Assembly: GCF_020618415.1 (NCBI RefSeq) | Contig: NZ_CP085344.1 | Location: forward strand, 2,069,001 to 2,133,000 | Length of the DNA stretch: 64,000 bases | From: Cupriavidus sp. MP-37 | GTDB lineage: Bacteria; Pseudomonadota; Gammaproteobacteria; Burkholderiales; Burkholderiaceae | Reading direction: 5' to 3' | In this document: piece by piece, positions 62,690 through 64,000 of the stretch | How the letters are laid out: the number at the start of each line of letters is the position of its first letter | Position numbering within the stretch: the stretch's first letter is position 1 | Translations under genes and position numbers: made by a program | The notes under the pieces: generated by a model | What the model saw: the letters and a program-made list of their open reading frames with translations, nothing else | The model's database searches: none | Told to the model about the DNA's origin: nothing

Positions 62690-63955
62690 ATGACCGACAC
62701 CATCCGCATCCTCATTGAGCGCTGGAAGACCGATCCCGCCGGCGCCTATCAAACCTGGTTTCTTTGGCCGGAGCGGCTGAAGAATTTCCGCTCGATTCGG
62801 CGTGGCATCGGCGCGGTGGTCGACGAGATCCAGGCCGGTACATTCGGCAACGCGTATCGGGGGTCATCGCTCGAGACCGTGGTGTCTTCAATCGCAGAGC
62901 AACGGCAGATTTTCAAAGGCGCGGATCACGCCTTTCTGTGGAAGCCAAAACTGCGCATTCCAGACATCTATGAGCATGCCGACAATCAGCGTGCTTTTGC
63001 CAGACTGCTCCATACCTGCAACTGCTGTGACACCGAATCCGAAGTCCTTGATGCGATTCGCCAGCTGAGCAGCCTCGGCATCAAGGGTCTCGGGCCGGCG
63101 GCGGCCAACCTGCTGTATTTCATTCATCCCACGCTGGTGATGCCATTCAATACCGCGATTGTCAATGGCTATAACGCCCTGACAGGCTCGTCGGTCAAGC
63201 TTGGCAAATGGGATCACTATCTGGCGATGCGCGAGGGGGTGCTCGCCCTGAATCAGCGTTATCGGGATTTGCTCTCCAATGACCTTGGCGCGATCGCGGG
63301 CCTGCTGTTTGACATCGGCATGCAGCGCTATCCGCTGCCACCGCGGCAAGCGCAGGCCCACGATGTGGCCGTCTGGCAGCAGGAACTGGCCAAGGTGCGC
63401 GAGCAGGCTGCCGCGCTTGCCAGGCAGATTCAGCTGGGGCAGGCCGAAGACGCCACCCATACCGAAGTGCAGGGATGGCTGCGCGATCTCGGCAAGTCGC
63501 TCGGCTTTGCCGTTTGGATTGCCACGAACGACCGAAGTCGGCTGTACAACGGCGAGCCCTTGAGCCAGGGCTGTCTCTCAACGTTGCCGCCGGCGCTGCT
63601 TGTGGCGGGAGGCGATACCGTTCCATTGATTGACACTGTCTGGCTAAACGCCACCACCCTCGAGGTCGAAGCCGCCTTTGAAGTCGAACATACCACCTCG
63701 ATCTATTCCGGCATCGTGCGCATGCTGGATCTGGCGCTCGGTTCCGACCAGTCCGCCCGCAAGCATCTCTTCCTCGTCGCACCCGATGATCGCGAAGGCG
63801 ACGTGCGCGCGCAACTGAGCCGCCCGGCCTTTAGCCGTGTGTCGGCACTTAATATCCGCTATGTCCCCTATTCCAGCCTGCGCGAGCATCGCGAAAGCAT
63901 TGCGCGCTTTGGCAGTGGCTTAAAGCCGATCGAGGCCATCGCGAGACAGTTGTGA
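62690..63955 (+). CDS. Unknown protein with helix-hairpin-helix and nuclease-like C-terminal domain
   Basis: The 421-residue protein has an N-terminal helical region, a helix-hairpin-helix-like DNA-binding stretch (SSLGIKGLGPAAANLLYFIH, about residues 130-150, then PTLVMPFNTAIVNGYNAL), a coiled-coil linker, and a C-terminal alpha/beta domain with ATTLEVEAAFEVEHTTSIYS then GIVRMLDLALG and KHLFLVAPDDREGDV. The E-x-E-H-T strand and following helix are reminiscent of a PD-(D/E)xK nuclease core, but no lysine is in the usual place. No methylase neighbour is present within the window. ATG 62690 was chosen; ATG 62681 is close. Restriction-type defence or DNA repair are both possible. Confidence 0.6.
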   Translation: MTDTIRILIERWKTDPAGAYQTWFLWPERLKNFRSIRRGIGAVVDEIQAGTFGNAYRGSSLETVVSSIAEQRQIFKGADHAFLWKPKLRIPDIYEHADNQRAFARLLHTCNCCDTESEVLDAIRQLSSLGIKGLGPAAANLLYFIHPTLVMPFNTAIVNGYNALTGSSVKLGKWDHYLAMREGVLALNQRYRDLLSNDLGAIAGLLFDIGMQRYPLPPRQAQAHDVAVWQQELAKVREQAAALARQIQLGQAEDATHTEVQGWLRDLGKSLGFAVWIATNDRSRLYNGEPLSQGCLSTLPPALLVAGGDTVPLIDTVWLNATTLEVEAAFEVEHTTSIYSGIVRMLDLALGSDQSARKHLFLVAPDDREGDVRAQLSRPAFSRVSALNIRYVPYSSLREHRESIARFGSGLKPIEAIARQL

Positions 63956-64000
63956 GTCGCGTTCTGGCGGTGGTCTGCGATGGCGCGGGCAGTCTTCCTG

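Overview
The window is a GC-rich, densely packed metal-resistance region from a betaproteobacterium, most likely Cupriavidus or Ralstonia on a plasmid, chromid or genomic island. The evidence is a recognisable CopK (known mainly from Cupriavidus/Ralstonia), a full cop set (copRS, copABCD, cupredoxin, CzcE/CopH-like, DUF411 CopG-like), a cus/sil-type HME-RND system, two copper P-type ATPases, a Cd/Zn/Pb P-type ATPase with a CadR/PbrR-type regulator, a mer operon, a Burkholderia-type porin, and many insertion sequences and transposon fragments.

Layout. 1-3.6 kb: a MAPEG-family gene, a remnant of a metal-binding (HMA) domain, a Skp/OmpH-like gene split by an IS3-family element, and a PAP2 phosphatase scrap. 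3.6-9.1 kb (minus strand): a CDF-like transporter, then cadA-lspA-araC-cadR with overlapping genes. Four CadR/PbrR-type promoters with the same 19-bp spacer lie in this segment. 9.2-10.4 kb: a sterol-desaturase-family membrane enzyme and a tiny membrane protein. 10.5-17.4 kb (minus): cusCBAF, overlapping by 4 bp at each junction, plus a small exported protein. 17.5-21.7 kb (plus): a CueR-type promoter, cueR, a copper ATPase and two small exported proteins.

21.7-42.2 kb is a mobile and decaying region bounded by two inverted 1330-bp IS3-family (IS2-group) copies. It holds a 5'-truncated Rieske gene, a frameshifted PII-like gene, a dsbD with two frameshifts and lost membrane cysteines, a frameshifted IS1071-like Tn3 transposase that cuts off a DoxX gene, a complete merR/merTPCA operon, a second truncated Tn3 transposase, and an intact GH15 - SDR - (SDR/SPW/VKOR fusion) gene cluster next to a Cys-rich copper-storage-type protein.

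42.4-48.4 kb: a first copA-copB pair, copK, small exported proteins and a porin. 48.4-49.5 kb: an IS630-family element with a frameshifted transposase. 49.6-57.7 kb: copSR (minus) divergent from copA-copB-copC-copD-cupredoxin and a CzcE/CopH-like gene. A shared 20-bp motif upstream of copA and of the CzcE/CopH-like gene is a candidate CopR site. 57.9-62.6 kb (minus): small proteins, cytochrome c, a DUF411 CopG-like gene, a second copper ATPase and a DUF2933-type protein behind a CueR-type promoter. 62.7-64 kb: a helix-hairpin-helix/nuclease-like protein of unknown role.

How the genes fit together. Cytosolic Cu(I) would be sensed by CueR and exported by the two P1B ATPases. Periplasmic Cu/Ag would be sensed by CopSR, oxidised or bound by CopA/CopB/CopC/CopK/cupredoxin and pumped out by CusCBA(F). 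Cd/Pb/Zn would be handled by CadA plus the CDF-like protein under CadR, and mercury by the mer operon. All family assignments come from reading translated sequence and motifs; no database search was run.
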